From Ruminococcus sp. (GTDB lineage Bacteria > Bacillota > Clostridia > Oscillospirales > Ruminococcaceae): a stretch of DNA of 58,109 nucleotides. The translations under genes and the position numbers were made by a program. The notes below the pieces were generated by a model. The model searched no databases. It saw only the letters and a list, made by a program, of their open reading frames with translations, and was not told the DNA's origin. This document shows, piece by piece, positions 42,537-50,971 of this stretch. Location: assembly GCA_017441505.1 (NCBI GenBank), contig JAFRXL010000050.1, positions 1 to 58,109 of the forward strand. The letters run 5' to 3'. Position 1 is the first letter of the stretch. The number at the start of each line of letters is the position of its first letter.

Positions 42537-43139
42537 TTAAGAGCGTTGTTCGATACCTACTTTCCAACCATCATTCTCAATATAGTACATTTGAACGACC
42601 CAGTGATTAATAACACTGTCTTCAAGTTCACATTCAACGTTAACTTCAACGTCATATGCTTCAGTTATATTGTACTTTGTGTCTTTAGCATTTAATGCGG
42701 CTTTCTTATCCTCTTCTGTAATATCACTTAGATCGTTGCCATATTTTTTCATAATATTTAGCATAGCTTCACATTCAATTAATTGTTTTTTTATTTGAGC
42801 AATGTCATCATCAGACATTTTTTCTTTTTTTAATATGCTTTTGTATATTACGTTTTTACCTATTTGATCATCTATACTGAGTGGTTCTAAAAAATGTGAA
42901 TCACATTCAATACCAGTATCAACAAATTCAGTAGGATAAGAGAAATAAGCAATCTTATTTAAATCTTCGTTTTTGTATGCAGCGAGATAATCTTTTATAG
43001 CATCTTCAATATTTTCTGAATGATTTGGCTGTGCGAATGTTTCAGATGAAGAAACAGAGCTGCTTTCTTTTTTTCCGCATCCTGTGAGCATAGTGAATAC
43101 GGTTGTAAAGGCTAAAATGCCTGCGATAATTTTTTTCAT
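42537..43139 (-). CDS. Lipoprotein, paralogue 2, one-domain form
   Basis: 200 residues. The first 22 residues are almost identical to the next gene upstream (MKKIIAGILAFTTVFT then M/I-LTGCGK), as are the ribosome site and leader, showing tandem duplication. It keeps only the N-terminal domain (FSYPTEFVDTG, YNITEAYDVEVNVE, MYYIENDGWKVG) and ends where its relatives continue into a second domain. AAGGAG precedes the ATG. Confidence 0.8.
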   Translation of the reverse strand: MKKIIAGILAFTTVFTMLTGCGKKESSSVSSSETFAQPNHSENIEDAIKDYLAAYKNEDLNKIAYFSYPTEFVDTGIECDSHFLEPLSIDDQIGKNVIYKSILKKEKMSDDDIAQIKKQLIECEAMLNIMKKYGNDLSDITEEDKKAALNAKDTKYNITEAYDVEVNVECELEDSVINHWVVQMYYIENDGWKVGIEQRS

Positions 43140-43169
43140 ATTTTTCTCCTTATATTTTACTAATGTTTT

Positions 43170-44333
43170 TTATTTTAATAAATCCTTAGCAAGCTGGTAG
43201 AGTTCTTCATAGGAGTGGTTGAAATTCTCGTCTCTTTCCTTTGAATAGTCATTAATATCAGCCGGTAAAGTATAAGCCGGATAAGTGCCTATATATGTAT
43301 CATCGTCCTTATTCTTTATTACAGCATAAATCGGACAGCCATTGTCAATAACGACAAAATAATCTATTTTTACAATATCGTCAAAATAGTTCTTTGTCTG
43401 TGACTTTATCTTGTCAACAGGCTTGCTCTCTGCATTTACGTTCATGCTGTCATCGGAGCTTATTATATATTTTCCGCTCAGGTCAACACCTTCAACGTCC
43501 AAATCGGTTAATGCGGATGCAAAGGCTTTTTCAAGTGAGGAAGCGTGTGCATTAAGAGTGGTTTTTTTGGATTTTTTGACATATCCGACCATAGATTCTT
43601 CAAGTTTCCAGCCGTCACCGTCGATATAATATACAAGGAAGTACATTTCATCGGGGTTGCCTTCTTCGCCCTCATACTCTATTTCAACATCAACCAAGTA
43701 TGCCTGTGTTATCTTATATCTGGAGTCTCTTACCTCCATTGCAGCTTCCTGTTCTTCTTCGGGAATAGCTTCAACGTCACCTTTGTATTTCTTTATGAGT
43801 TCAGCAGCTGCTGCGTACTGAGCTAATTCCTCGCCTGCATCTGCGATCTCGTCATCAGGTACTTTTTCTTCACTGATTATACCCTTGTATATTATTTTTT
43901 TACCATCGCTGTCTAAGTCTTCCTTCAATTCATCCATCATGTCCGGACGATATTCCAAAATAGTATCAATTACATCAGTAGGGTAATAGGAGTACAAAAG
44001 CTCCTTATAATTCTCTGCGTTTATATTTTCGATCGCATCTTTGATGAAATCCTCATAGTCTCCGGACGGCTCAATATAGCCGCTGTCTGAACTATTATTA
44101 TTTTCTTTAGTTTCAGTTTCGGTATTTTCCTCGGTTACGTCTTCCTCAGTTACGTTTTCTTCGGTTGAGTTTGTATTATCCTCGTCTGTTGAAGCAGAAT
44201 CACCAGCTTTTTCGGCGGACTGAGCAGAAGAACTACTGCTCTTTTCGGAAGAACTGCTTTCGTCCTTTCCGCATCCTGTGAGTATTGTGAATACTGTTGT
44301 AAAGGCTAAAATGCCTGCGATAATTTTTTTCAT
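43170..44333 (-). CDS. Lipoprotein, paralogue 1 of the tandem family
   Basis: 387 residues: signal peptide and lipobox LTGCGKDE (Cys about 21), a Ser/Glu/Thr linker to about residue 85, the shared domain (YSYYPTDVIDTILEYRPDM, ITQAYLVDVEIEYEG, DGDGWKLEESMVGYVKKSKK), and a second domain (ASALTDLDVEGVDLSGKYII, DYFVVIDNGCPIYAVI). It is the first gene after the promoter at 44374-44403. Function unknown. Confidence 0.8.
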   Translation of the reverse strand: MKKIIAGILAFTTVFTILTGCGKDESSSSEKSSSSSAQSAEKAGDSASTDEDNTNSTEENVTEEDVTEENTETETKENNNSSDSGYIEPSGDYEDFIKDAIENINAENYKELLYSYYPTDVIDTILEYRPDMMDELKEDLDSDGKKIIYKGIISEEKVPDDEIADAGEELAQYAAAAELIKKYKGDVEAIPEEEQEAAMEVRDSRYKITQAYLVDVEIEYEGEEGNPDEMYFLVYYIDGDGWKLEESMVGYVKKSKKTTLNAHASSLEKAFASALTDLDVEGVDLSGKYIISSDDSMNVNAESKPVDKIKSQTKNYFDDIVKIDYFVVIDNGCPIYAVIKNKDDDTYIGTYPAYTLPADINDYSKERDENFNHSYEELYQLAKDLLK

Positions 44334-44373
44334 GGTATACCCTCCTATATTTTTCAGTTAAACTGATAAAAAT

Positions 44374-44403
44374 ATTATATCACTACAATTATATTGATGT
44401 CAA
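44374..44403 (-). promoter_or_regulatory. Sigma-A promoter of the lipoprotein operon
   Basis: Minus strand TTGACA (44398-44403), 18-bp spacer, TATAAT (44374-44379) preceded by TGA. The -35 box lies inside the palindrome 44388-44409. Confidence 0.75.
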
Positions 44404-44409
44404 TATAAT
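44388..44409. promoter_or_regulatory. 22-bp palindrome over the -35 box
   Basis: ATTATATTGA-TG-TCAATATAAT, perfect 10-bp arms covering the lipoprotein promoter -35 box; a likely repressor site. Confidence 0.6.
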
Positions 44410-44470
44410 GCATATTATTTGTATATAGTGCTGGGGAAATAAAAAAAAATAAAAAATATGTAAAGTGGAC

Positions 44471-44499
44471 GTGACAAATAATGTAAAGCTTGCTATACT
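44471..44499 (+). promoter_or_regulatory. Sigma-A promoter of the XRE/twin membrane protein operon
   Basis: GTGACA (44471-44476), 17-bp spacer, TATACT (44494-44499); start near 44506, inside the palindrome that follows. Confidence 0.65.
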
Positions 44500-44505
44500 A
44501 TTATT

Positions 44506-44521
44506 GTAAAGTTAACTTTAC
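44506..44521. promoter_or_regulatory. Operator-like palindrome at the transcription start
   Basis: GTAAAGTTAACTTTAC, perfect 16 bp, with further TGTAAAG half sites at about 44459 and 44482. The arrangement suits autoregulation by the XRE protein encoded next. Confidence 0.65.
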
Positions 44522-44540
44522 TTCTGGGGAGGTCGATAAT

Positions 44541-44747
44541 TTGAAAAATAAGATACAGGAGCTTCGGAAAGAAAGGAAGGTCACGCAGCAGGAGCTTGCT
44601 GACGCACTTTCGGTCACGAGACAGACTATAATATCACTTGAAAACGGAAAATACAATGCGTCCCTCACGCTTGCACATAAAGCGGCTCAGTTTTTTGGCA
44701 TTACTATTGAGGAGCTGTTCATTTTTGAGGGCGACGAGAACATTTAA
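44541..44747 (+). CDS. Small XRE-family transcriptional regulator
   Basis: 68 residues from TTG 44541, with GGGAGGT 7 nt upstream; longer frames start inside the promoter. A single helix-turn-helix: IQELRKERKVTQQELADALSVTRQTIISLENGKYNASLTLAHKAAQFF, ending IEELFIFEGDENI. This is the YvaO/Cro-like group often followed by small membrane proteins, as here (12-bp gap). Confidence 0.88.
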   Translation: MKNKIQELRKERKVTQQELADALSVTRQTIISLENGKYNASLTLAHKAAQFFGITIEELFIFEGDENI

Positions 44748-44759
44748 AGGAGAATAACT

Positions 44760-45188
44760 ATGGAAGAATTCAGGAAAAAGATCAAAAGAAAAGTTATAAT
44801 TAGTACAATATTTTGTATGTCAGGACTTTTTATCTACTTTATACTCATTCGTATCACAGGAGCTCCTGACTATGCAAGAGGCATTCTCTCAGGAGCTTTC
44901 GGTGGCACAGAAGTTGTAGCGGTTTTCTATATATTCAAACTGATGCCTCTCCTTCAAGACGAAGAAAAGCTGAAACAGGCATACATAACAGAGACTGACG
45001 AAAGAAATACTTTAATACAGAAAGAAACCGCAAAAACATCTTCAACGATCTTGGTCATGGTATTATCTCTTGCAGCAATTGTAGCAGGTTTTTTCGATCC
45101 TGTTGTCTCCATGACACTTGCATTTGTTATAATCTTAGCAGGAATTATTTCAGTCGCAGTAACAGCATACTACAACAAAAAGATGTAA
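44760..45188 (+). CDS. Small membrane protein, twin 1
   Basis: 142 residues with about four membrane helices (about 12-32, 43-60, 95-113 and 117-136) and a central charged stretch KQAYITETDERNTLIQKETAK. This layout resembles DUF3796/DUF2178-type proteins that follow XRE regulators; the family name is from recall. AAAGGAG precedes the ATG. The next gene is its paralogue. Confidence 0.78.
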   Translation: MEEFRKKIKRKVIISTIFCMSGLFIYFILIRITGAPDYARGILSGAFGGTEVVAVFYIFKLMPLLQDEEKLKQAYITETDERNTLIQKETAKTSSTILVMVLSLAAIVAGFFDPVVSMTLAFVIILAGIISVAVTAYYNKKM

Positions 45189-45200
45189 AGGAGAATAACT

Positions 45201-45617
45201 ATGGAAGAATTCAGAAAAAAGCTTAAAAAGCGTTTAAAGATATTCTGGGCACTGATAATCGTATTCACAATAAGTTACGTGCTGCTGCTGATTTTCGGCA
45301 GTGACAAAGGATATAACGGCGGATTTTTTACCGGTATAATCACGGTTTCGATCATGAATTTAGTAAGGACAAAAAAGTCGCTTAAAGACGAAAAGAAGTT
45401 CAAAGAGCAGTATATCCGGGAAAACGATGAGCGGCTTGGTACTATCGAAAAAGAGGTAACTAAGACTACATTTAATGTAACTCTTGTAGTGCTGTCTTTG
45501 GCAGTTATCGTGTCGAATTATTTCAATATCATTGTAAGCTGTACATTAGCCTGTGTACTTGGAATTATCAGTGCGATCTACCTTGGCTCGCTTATTTACT
45601 ACAACAAAAAGATGTAA
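45201..45617 (+). CDS. Small membrane protein, twin 2
   Basis: 138 residues, paralogue of the preceding gene: identical first six residues (MEEFRK), the same central motif (KEQYIRENDERLGTIEKEVTK) and the same ending (YYNKKM). The ribosome-site region AAAGGAGAATAACTATGGAAG is repeated exactly upstream of both genes in its core, so the pair arose by tandem duplication. Four predicted membrane helices. Function unknown. Confidence 0.78.
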   Translation: MEEFRKKLKKRLKIFWALIIVFTISYVLLLIFGSDKGYNGGFFTGIITVSIMNLVRTKKSLKDEKKFKEQYIRENDERLGTIEKEVTKTTFNVTLVVLSLAVIVSNYFNIIVSCTLACVLGIISAIYLGSLIYYNKKM

Positions 45618-45622
45618 AACAA

Positions 45623-45654
45623 AACTCCCCGATACCGTGAAGTATCGGGGAGTT
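45623..45654. terminator. Bidirectional terminator between the twin genes and the PFOR gene
   Basis: 13-bp stem AACTCCCCGATAC / GTATCGGGGAGTT with a 6-nt loop, T-rich on both sides. Confidence 0.82.
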
Positions 45655-45727
45655 CATTATATTTCCGTAACTAAACGAAAATCCGTCTGAGCATAATAAA
45701 CACGTTAAACAGCGTCAAACTGTCTGA

Positions 45728-48700
45728 TTAGTCGTTACCGTAGAGCTTTGTGAGACGTGTAAGGTAATCGTAACGATCCTTAGCGTTCTCAACAGCAGCG
45801 TCGAAGAGCTTCTCAGCTCTCTCTGGGTTAGAGCGAGCGAGTGAGTTGTAACGAACTTCGCCCATGAGGAAGTTCTTGTACTCGTCAACGTTTGGAGCCT
45901 TAGAATCAAGGATGAATGGGTTCTTGCCCTCAGCCTTGAGCTCTGGGTTGTATCTGTAGAGGTGCCAGTAACCAGCCTCAACAGCCTTCTTCTCCTCAGC
46001 CTGAGCAGTAGCCATACCAGTCTTGATACCGTGGTTGATACATGGAGCGTAGCAGATAACGATTGAAGGACCGTCATAAGCCTCAGCCTCAGCAAATGCC
46101 TTGATACACTGGTTCATGTTAGCACCCATAGCAACGTGTGCAACGTAAACGTAGCCGTAGCTCATTGCGATACCAGCGAGGTCCTTCTTCTTAACGACCT
46201 TACCAGCAGCAGCGAACTGAGCGATAGCACCTGTAGGTGTAGACTTGGAAGCCTGTCCGCCTGTATTTGAGTAAACCTCTGTATCGAATACGAGGATGTT
46301 GATGTTCTTGCCCTGAGCGATAACGTGGTCAAGACCGCCGAAACCGATGTCGTAAGCCCAACCGTCACCACCGAAGATCCACTGTGACTTCTTGCTGAGG
46401 TAATCCTTCTCTGCGAGGATAGCCTTAGCATCGTCGCATCCGCAAGCTTCGAGAGCAGCAACGAGCTTATCTGTAGCTTCTGCATTCTTAGCACCGTCGT
46501 TGTAAGTATCGAGGTACTCAGCGATAGCAGCCTTAACGTCAGCATTTTCAGCCTTCTCCTGGAGAGCGAGGACCTTATCAGTAACTCTCTTTCTGAGTGT
46601 TTCCTGAGCGAGGTACATACCGTAACCGAACTCAGCGTTATCCTCGAAGAGTGAGTTGCTCCAAGCAGGACCTCTGCCCTTCTTGTTAACTGTGTAAGGT
46701 GTAGAAGGAGCTGAACCACCCCAGATTGAAGAACAACCTGTAGCGTTAGCGATCATCATTCTGTCGCCGAAGAGCTGTGTAACGAGCTTAGCGTAAGGAG
46801 TTTCACCACAACCAGCACAAGCACCTGAGAATTCGAGGAGTGGCTGTCTGAACTGTGAACCCTTAACGGAATCAGCCTTGAACTTAGCAGCAACCTCTGG
46901 CTTTTCGTCGATAGTTCTGCCGTAGTTGAATACTTCCTGCTGATCCATCTGTGAAGCGATAGGCTCCATAACGAGTGCCTTCTCCTTAGCAGGACAAACG
47001 TTAGCACAAACGCCGCATCCTGTACAATCGAGAGTAGAAACAGTCATAACGAACTTGAGATCGCCGAGAGCTGGCTTGAAGTCAGCAGACTTTGTCTGAG
47101 CAGGAGCCTTAGCGAGTTCATCAGCTGTCATAGCAACAGGTCTGATTACAGCGTGTGGACATACATATGCACACTGGTTACACTGGATACACTTAGAAGC
47201 ATCCCATGAAGGAACCTTAACAGCGATACCACGCTTCTCGAAAGCAGCAGAACCCTGTGGGAAAGTACCGTCAGCTCTGTCTACGAAAGTAGAAACTGGG
47301 AGAGTGTCACCCTTCTGAGCGTTACATGGGATCTGGATGTTGTTTACGAAGTCCTGAAGAACCTTGTCATCGCAAGTTACAGGAGGCATACCCATCTGAG
47401 TATCAGCACAATCCTTCCATGAATCAGGAACGTCAACCTTAACGATGTTCTGGTGACCAGCATCGATAGCGTTCCAGTTCTTTTCAACTACGTCCTGACC
47501 CTTCTTGCTGTAAGAAGCTTCAGCAGCAGCCTTCATGTACTTGAGAGCGTCCTCGAAAGGAATGATGTTAGCGAGCTTGAAGAAAGCAGACTGGAGGATA
47601 GTATTGATACGTGTACCCATACCTGTCTCTTCACCGAGCTTAACGCCGTTGATTATATAGAAGTTGATGTTGTTCTGAGCGATATATCTCTTAACCTGTC
47701 CCGGGAGGTTAGCATCGAGTTCTTCTGGGCTCCAGATAGTGTTGAGGAGGAAAGTTCCGCCTGGCTTGATGTCTGAAACCATATCATACTTATCGATGTA
47801 GCTCTGGTTGTGACAAGCAACGAAATCAGCCTTGTTGATGAGGTAAGTAGACTTTATAGGAGTCTTACCGAAACGGAGGTGAGAGATTGTAACACCGCCG
47901 GACTTCTTTGAGTCATAAGCAAAGTAAGCCTGAGCATAGAGATCAGTGTGGTCACCGATGATCTTGATAGAGTTCTTGTTAGCACCTACAGTACCGTCTG
48001 AACCAAGACCCCAGAACTTACAAGCAGTTGTACCAGCAGGAGCTGAATCCGGGTTCTCTTCGAGTGGGAGAGAGAGGTTAGTAACATCATCGTTGATACC
48101 GATTGTGAATCTTGGCTTCTCTGTGTTCTTGAATACAGCAACGATCTGAGCCGGAACAGTGTCCTTGGAACCGAGACCGTATCTACCTGTGAATACAGGA
48201 ACATCGTTGAACTTTGTGCCCTTGAGAGCAGCAACAACGTCGAGGTAGAGAGGCTCACCGAGTGAACCAGGCTCCTTAGTTCTGTCGAGAACAGAGATTC
48301 TCTTAACAGAATCAGGGATAACTTCAACGAGCTTGGAAGCAACGAAAGGTCTGTAGAGACGAACCTTAACGAGACCGTACTTACCGCCGTTAGCGTTGAG
48401 GTAATCGATAGTCTCTTCGATAGTCTCGTTTACAGAACCCATAGCAACGATGATGTGCTCAGCGTCAGCAGCACCGTAGTAGTTGAAGAGCTTGTAATCT
48501 GTACCGATGAGGTCGTTTACCTTGTTCATGTAATCTTCAACGATAGCCGGAAGAGCATCATAGTACTTGTTGCAAGCTTCACGAGCCTGGAAGAATACGT
48601 CTGGGTTCTCAGCAGAACCACGGAGAACAGGTCTTTCTGGGTGGAGAGCACCGTCTCTGAAAGCCTGAGCAGCATCCTTGTCGAGGAGGCTGTAGAGAGT

Positions 48701-49273
48701 CTCGTCATCCCATGTCTCGATCTTCTGGATCTCGTGGGAAGTACGGAAACCGTCGAAGAAGTGGAGGAAAGGAACTCTGCCCTTGATTGTAGAAAGGTGA
48801 GCAACAGCACCGAGATCCATTACTTCCTGAGCACTGCCTGAGCAGAGCATAGCGTAACCTGTCTGACGGCAAGCATAAATATCTGAATGGTCACCGAAAA
48901 TGTTAAGAGCGTGGGAAGAAACGCATCTTGCAGAAACGTGGATAACGTTTGGAAGAAGCTCACCAGCGATCTTGTACATATTTGGGATCATAAGGAGAAG
49001 ACCCTGTGAAGCAGTATATGTAGTAGTAAGAGCACCTGCTGAAAGTGAACCGTGAACAGTACCGGCAGCACCAGCTTCGGACTGCATCTCAGCAACTGTT
49101 ACAGGCTGACCGAAAAGGTTTTTCTTGTCTTTAGCAGACCAGCTGTCTGTAACCTCAGCCATAACTGAGGAAGGTGTGATTGGGTAAATAGCAGCTACAT
49201 CAGTAAATGGATATGATACCCAAGCAGCAGCATTGTTACCGTCCATGGTTTTCATTTTTCTTTTGATTGCCAT
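45728..49273 (-). CDS. nifJ: Pyruvate:ferredoxin (flavodoxin) oxidoreductase, one-chain form
   Basis: 1181 residues, full length for the homodimeric enzyme that splits pyruvate to acetyl-CoA, CO2 and reduced ferredoxin. Order: pyrimidine-binding domain (AWVSYPFTDVAAIYPITPSS), gamma domain (FWGLGSDGTVGANKNS), and two ferredoxin clusters (CIQCNQCAYVCP, CTGCGVCANVCP). The TPP domain follows with CAGCGETPYAKL, NATGCSSIWGG and GGDGWAYDIGFGGLDHV. GGAGG precedes the ATG. Codons are those of a highly expressed gene. Strong own promoter at 49361-49389. Confidence 0.97.
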   Translation of the reverse strand: MAIKRKMKTMDGNNAAAWVSYPFTDVAAIYPITPSSVMAEVTDSWSAKDKKNLFGQPVTVAEMQSEAGAAGTVHGSLSAGALTTTYTASQGLLLMIPNMYKIAGELLPNVIHVSARCVSSHALNIFGDHSDIYACRQTGYAMLCSGSAQEVMDLGAVAHLSTIKGRVPFLHFFDGFRTSHEIQKIETWDDETLYSLLDKDAAQAFRDGALHPERPVLRGSAENPDVFFQAREACNKYYDALPAIVEDYMNKVNDLIGTDYKLFNYYGAADAEHIIVAMGSVNETIEETIDYLNANGGKYGLVKVRLYRPFVASKLVEVIPDSVKRISVLDRTKEPGSLGEPLYLDVVAALKGTKFNDVPVFTGRYGLGSKDTVPAQIVAVFKNTEKPRFTIGINDDVTNLSLPLEENPDSAPAGTTACKFWGLGSDGTVGANKNSIKIIGDHTDLYAQAYFAYDSKKSGGVTISHLRFGKTPIKSTYLINKADFVACHNQSYIDKYDMVSDIKPGGTFLLNTIWSPEELDANLPGQVKRYIAQNNINFYIINGVKLGEETGMGTRINTILQSAFFKLANIIPFEDALKYMKAAAEASYSKKGQDVVEKNWNAIDAGHQNIVKVDVPDSWKDCADTQMGMPPVTCDDKVLQDFVNNIQIPCNAQKGDTLPVSTFVDRADGTFPQGSAAFEKRGIAVKVPSWDASKCIQCNQCAYVCPHAVIRPVAMTADELAKAPAQTKSADFKPALGDLKFVMTVSTLDCTGCGVCANVCPAKEKALVMEPIASQMDQQEVFNYGRTIDEKPEVAAKFKADSVKGSQFRQPLLEFSGACAGCGETPYAKLVTQLFGDRMMIANATGCSSIWGGSAPSTPYTVNKKGRGPAWSNSLFEDNAEFGYGMYLAQETLRKRVTDKVLALQEKAENADVKAAIAEYLDTYNDGAKNAEATDKLVAALEACGCDDAKAILAEKDYLSKKSQWIFGGDGWAYDIGFGGLDHVIAQGKNINILVFDTEVYSNTGGQASKSTPTGAIAQFAAAGKVVKKKDLAGIAMSYGYVYVAHVAMGANMNQCIKAFAEAEAYDGPSIVICYAPCINHGIKTGMATAQAEEKKAVEAGYWHLYRYNPELKAEGKNPFILDSKAPNVDEYKNFLMGEVRYNSLARSNPERAEKLFDAAVENAKDRYDYLTRLTKLYGND

Positions 49274-49360
49274 AGGAATTTACCTCCTGAAATAGTAAAA
49301 ATTAACGGGTTATAGGGTGGAAAGCGACATTTCGTTAACCACGTATAACTACTGTAAAAC

Positions 49361-49389
49361 ATTATATCACAAAAGCTACAATTTGTAAA
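49361..49389 (-). promoter_or_regulatory. Sigma-A promoter of the PFOR gene
   Basis: Minus strand TTTACA (49384-49389), 17-bp spacer, TGATATAAT extended -10 (box 49361-49366). Leader of about 80 nt. The AT-rich stretch 49390-49619 beyond it holds no gene or clear site. Confidence 0.8.
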
Positions 49390-49619
49390 CACCTTTTTTT
49401 CGTTTGAAGCGGAAATTTATATATTAAATTTAACCTCAAATTTATTGCAAAATTACTATAGGCATATTTAAAACTGCAAAAATGATAAAATGAATTTATT
49501 TAGTCAAATTTGGTTAAGATATGATTTTATTATTTGTATATATTAAAAAAATATGCCACTATCAAATTGTGCAAAATGCCGGAAATTCTTTTTCGGTTTA
49601 AAAAATTAGGCGTTTTTGC

Positions 49620-49648
49620 TTGACGGAAACTGCAAAATAAGCTATAAT
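49620..49648 (+). promoter_or_regulatory. Sigma-A promoter of the small RNA
   Basis: TTGACG (49620-49625), 17-bp spacer, TATAAT (49643-49648). No coding gene follows on this strand before the terminator at 49741-49772. Confidence 0.8.
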
Positions 49649-49654
49649 ATCTAT

Positions 49655-49772
49655 AGTGTTAAATAATCTTTAATTATTAACACTCGTTTTGTTGTCTCCT
49701 TTCTTTTGTTCTACACATATTTATTTTATTTATCTATGTCTAAGCAGGGTCAAAAGCCCTGCTTATTTTTTT
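49655..49772 (+). ncRNA. Candidate small regulatory RNA of about 118 nt
   Basis: A near-consensus promoter points at an intergenic stretch that ends in a plus-strand terminator. Immediately at the predicted start is a hairpin (GTGTTAA..TTAACAC, 49656-49683). Then comes an unpaired pyrimidine-rich region containing TCTCCTTTC (49695-49703), complementary to Shine-Dalgarno sequences, and finally the terminator. No open frame with a ribosome site exists. The architecture is that of Gram-positive trans-acting small RNAs with C/U-rich anti-SD loops. It is not 6S RNA as far as I can tell. Confidence 0.65.
49741..49772 (+). terminator. Terminator of the small RNA
   Basis: TAAGCAGGG / CCCTGCTTA stem with a 7-nt loop followed by seven T's on the plus strand only, so it does not serve the minus-strand spoVAC gene. 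Confidence 0.88.
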
Positions 49773-49782
49773 GTGATTCCGC

Positions 49783-50220
49783 CTACATTATTATATAGTA
49801 TATAATACCGTATATCACCGAGGCTGTACATCCGTAAAGTATGACCGGACCTGCTATGGTGAATATTTTTGTGCCAACTCCGAGGATAGCTCCCTCAGAC
49901 TTTGCTTCTATTGCCGAAGAACTTATCGCATTGGAGAATCCTGTTATCGGTACAAGAGTACCTGCACCGGCGTGTTTTGCGATTTTTTCGTACCAGCCAA
50001 GTCCCGTAAATATGGAGCTGAGCGAGATCAGTATTATAGAAGTCCACAGAGCAGCGGTCGTAGTATCAGAAATGTAGGACTCCAAGAGTGTGCGTATTAT
50101 TTCGCCTATAACGCAGATAAGTCCGCCGACGCAGAAAGCTGTCGCAACATTTACACGGCTGTTTGTTTTGGGAGAAGCATTTTTGCTCATTTGATCGTAT
50201 AATTCAGGTGTGATATTCAT
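49783..50220 (-). CDS. spoVAC: SpoVAC-like stage V sporulation membrane protein
   Basis: 145 residues with four to five membrane helices and the family core GGLICVIGEIIRTLL and AGAGTLVPITGFSNAISSSAIEAKSEGAILGVG. In spore formers SpoVAC is the mechanosensitive part of the dipicolinate channel and is encoded with spoVAD and spoVAE. Here it stands alone: the PFOR gene and an unrelated membrane gene flank it. GGAGGC precedes the ATG. The distinction from SpoVAEb rests on length and the N-terminal YDQMSKNASPKTNS segment. Confidence 0.82.
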   Translation of the reverse strand: MNITPELYDQMSKNASPKTNSRVNVATAFCVGGLICVIGEIIRTLLESYISDTTTAALWTSIILISLSSIFTGLGWYEKIAKHAGAGTLVPITGFSNAISSSAIEAKSEGAILGVGTKIFTIAGPVILYGCTASVIYGIIYYIIM

Positions 50221-50279
50221 AACTGAGCCTCCTTTTGCGGATATTGTGTGCAGGAAGCTGTGATTTATACAGAATTAAA

Positions 50280-50308
50280 TTGACAAATTATATTTTTTAT
50301 GGTATCAT
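50280..50308 (+). promoter_or_regulatory. Sigma-A promoter of the 50341 gene
   Basis: TTGACA (50280-50285), 17-bp spacer, TATCAT (50303-50308) preceded by TGG. Confidence 0.75.
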
Positions 50309-50340
50309 TTCATCGTAATTAAATATTATTAGGAGTATTT

Positions 50341-50910
50341 ATGAAAATAAAAGATTTATTTGACAAAATTAGATGCAATAAAAGATTACTATATAGTTTA
50401 GATGCTGGATTGTTCTTTTCAAGTATTCTTATCATGTTGCTTAGTCAAGCAGGAGATCAAGAAGCCGAATCAAGAGCTGTTATAGGCGGTGGTATGTTTT
50501 ATGTGTCATTTGTTTTATTTCCGCTTATTAGTATGGAAAAAAAGGGAGAGATATTAGAGTTTTTTGGGAAGCATATTTTTCTTTTTTTCATTAGTTTGCT
50601 TTCTCTTTATCATTCATTACTTTTTTATGATAATCATTGGAACGGTGGGGCATTTGGATGTGAACTATTGGCTGCAATTGAATTACTTATTTTTATGTCA
50701 TGGACAGTCTATATATTTGTTGGTTTTGTAAAAGCTTGTATTTATGTAATTTCAAAACTCAAAAGTCATATTTTTTCTGAATCAGCAAAAGAAAACTACT
50801 CGTCTGCCAAGAAAATAATAGAAGGGATAACAGCTTTTATTTTAGCGTTGAGTGCAATGGCTTTATCAATTTCTACCTTGATTGCTACAATGAAATCTTT
50901 TATAAATTAA
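50341..50910 (+). CDS. AT-rich multi-pass membrane protein of unknown function
   Basis: 189 residues with about five hydrophobic segments (LDAGLFFSSILIMLL, GGGMFYVSFVLFPLI, IFLFFISLLSLYHSLL, LLAAIELLIFMSWTVYIFVG and the C-terminal IEGITAFILALSAMAL). A charged stretch lies at about 140-160. Codon use is much richer in A/T than its neighbours, suggesting later acquisition. AGGAG stands 8 nt before the ATG. Monocistronic, with its own promoter and terminator. No family recognised. Confidence 0.75.
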   Translation: MKIKDLFDKIRCNKRLLYSLDAGLFFSSILIMLLSQAGDQEAESRAVIGGGMFYVSFVLFPLISMEKKGEILEFFGKHIFLFFISLLSLYHSLLFYDNHWNGGAFGCELLAAIELLIFMSWTVYIFVGFVKACIYVISKLKSHIFSESAKENYSSAKKIIEGITAFILALSAMALSISTLIATMKSFIN

Positions 50911-50923
50911 AATCGTATTATAA

Positions 50924-50960
50924 AAAGTCCGGAAAATTCATAATGAATCTTCCGGACTTT
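50924..50960. terminator. Bidirectional terminator after the 50341 gene
   Basis: AAAGTCCGGAA / TTCCGGACTTT stem with inner ATTCAT-A-ATGAAT pairing. It also ends the minus-strand two-component operon. Confidence 0.82.
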
Positions 50961-50971
50961 CCTACATATAA

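Noticed and set aside
45715-49273. Many long antisense and alternative frames inside the PFOR gene
   Set aside because: They follow from the biased codon use of a highly expressed gene; none has a start site or recognisable product.
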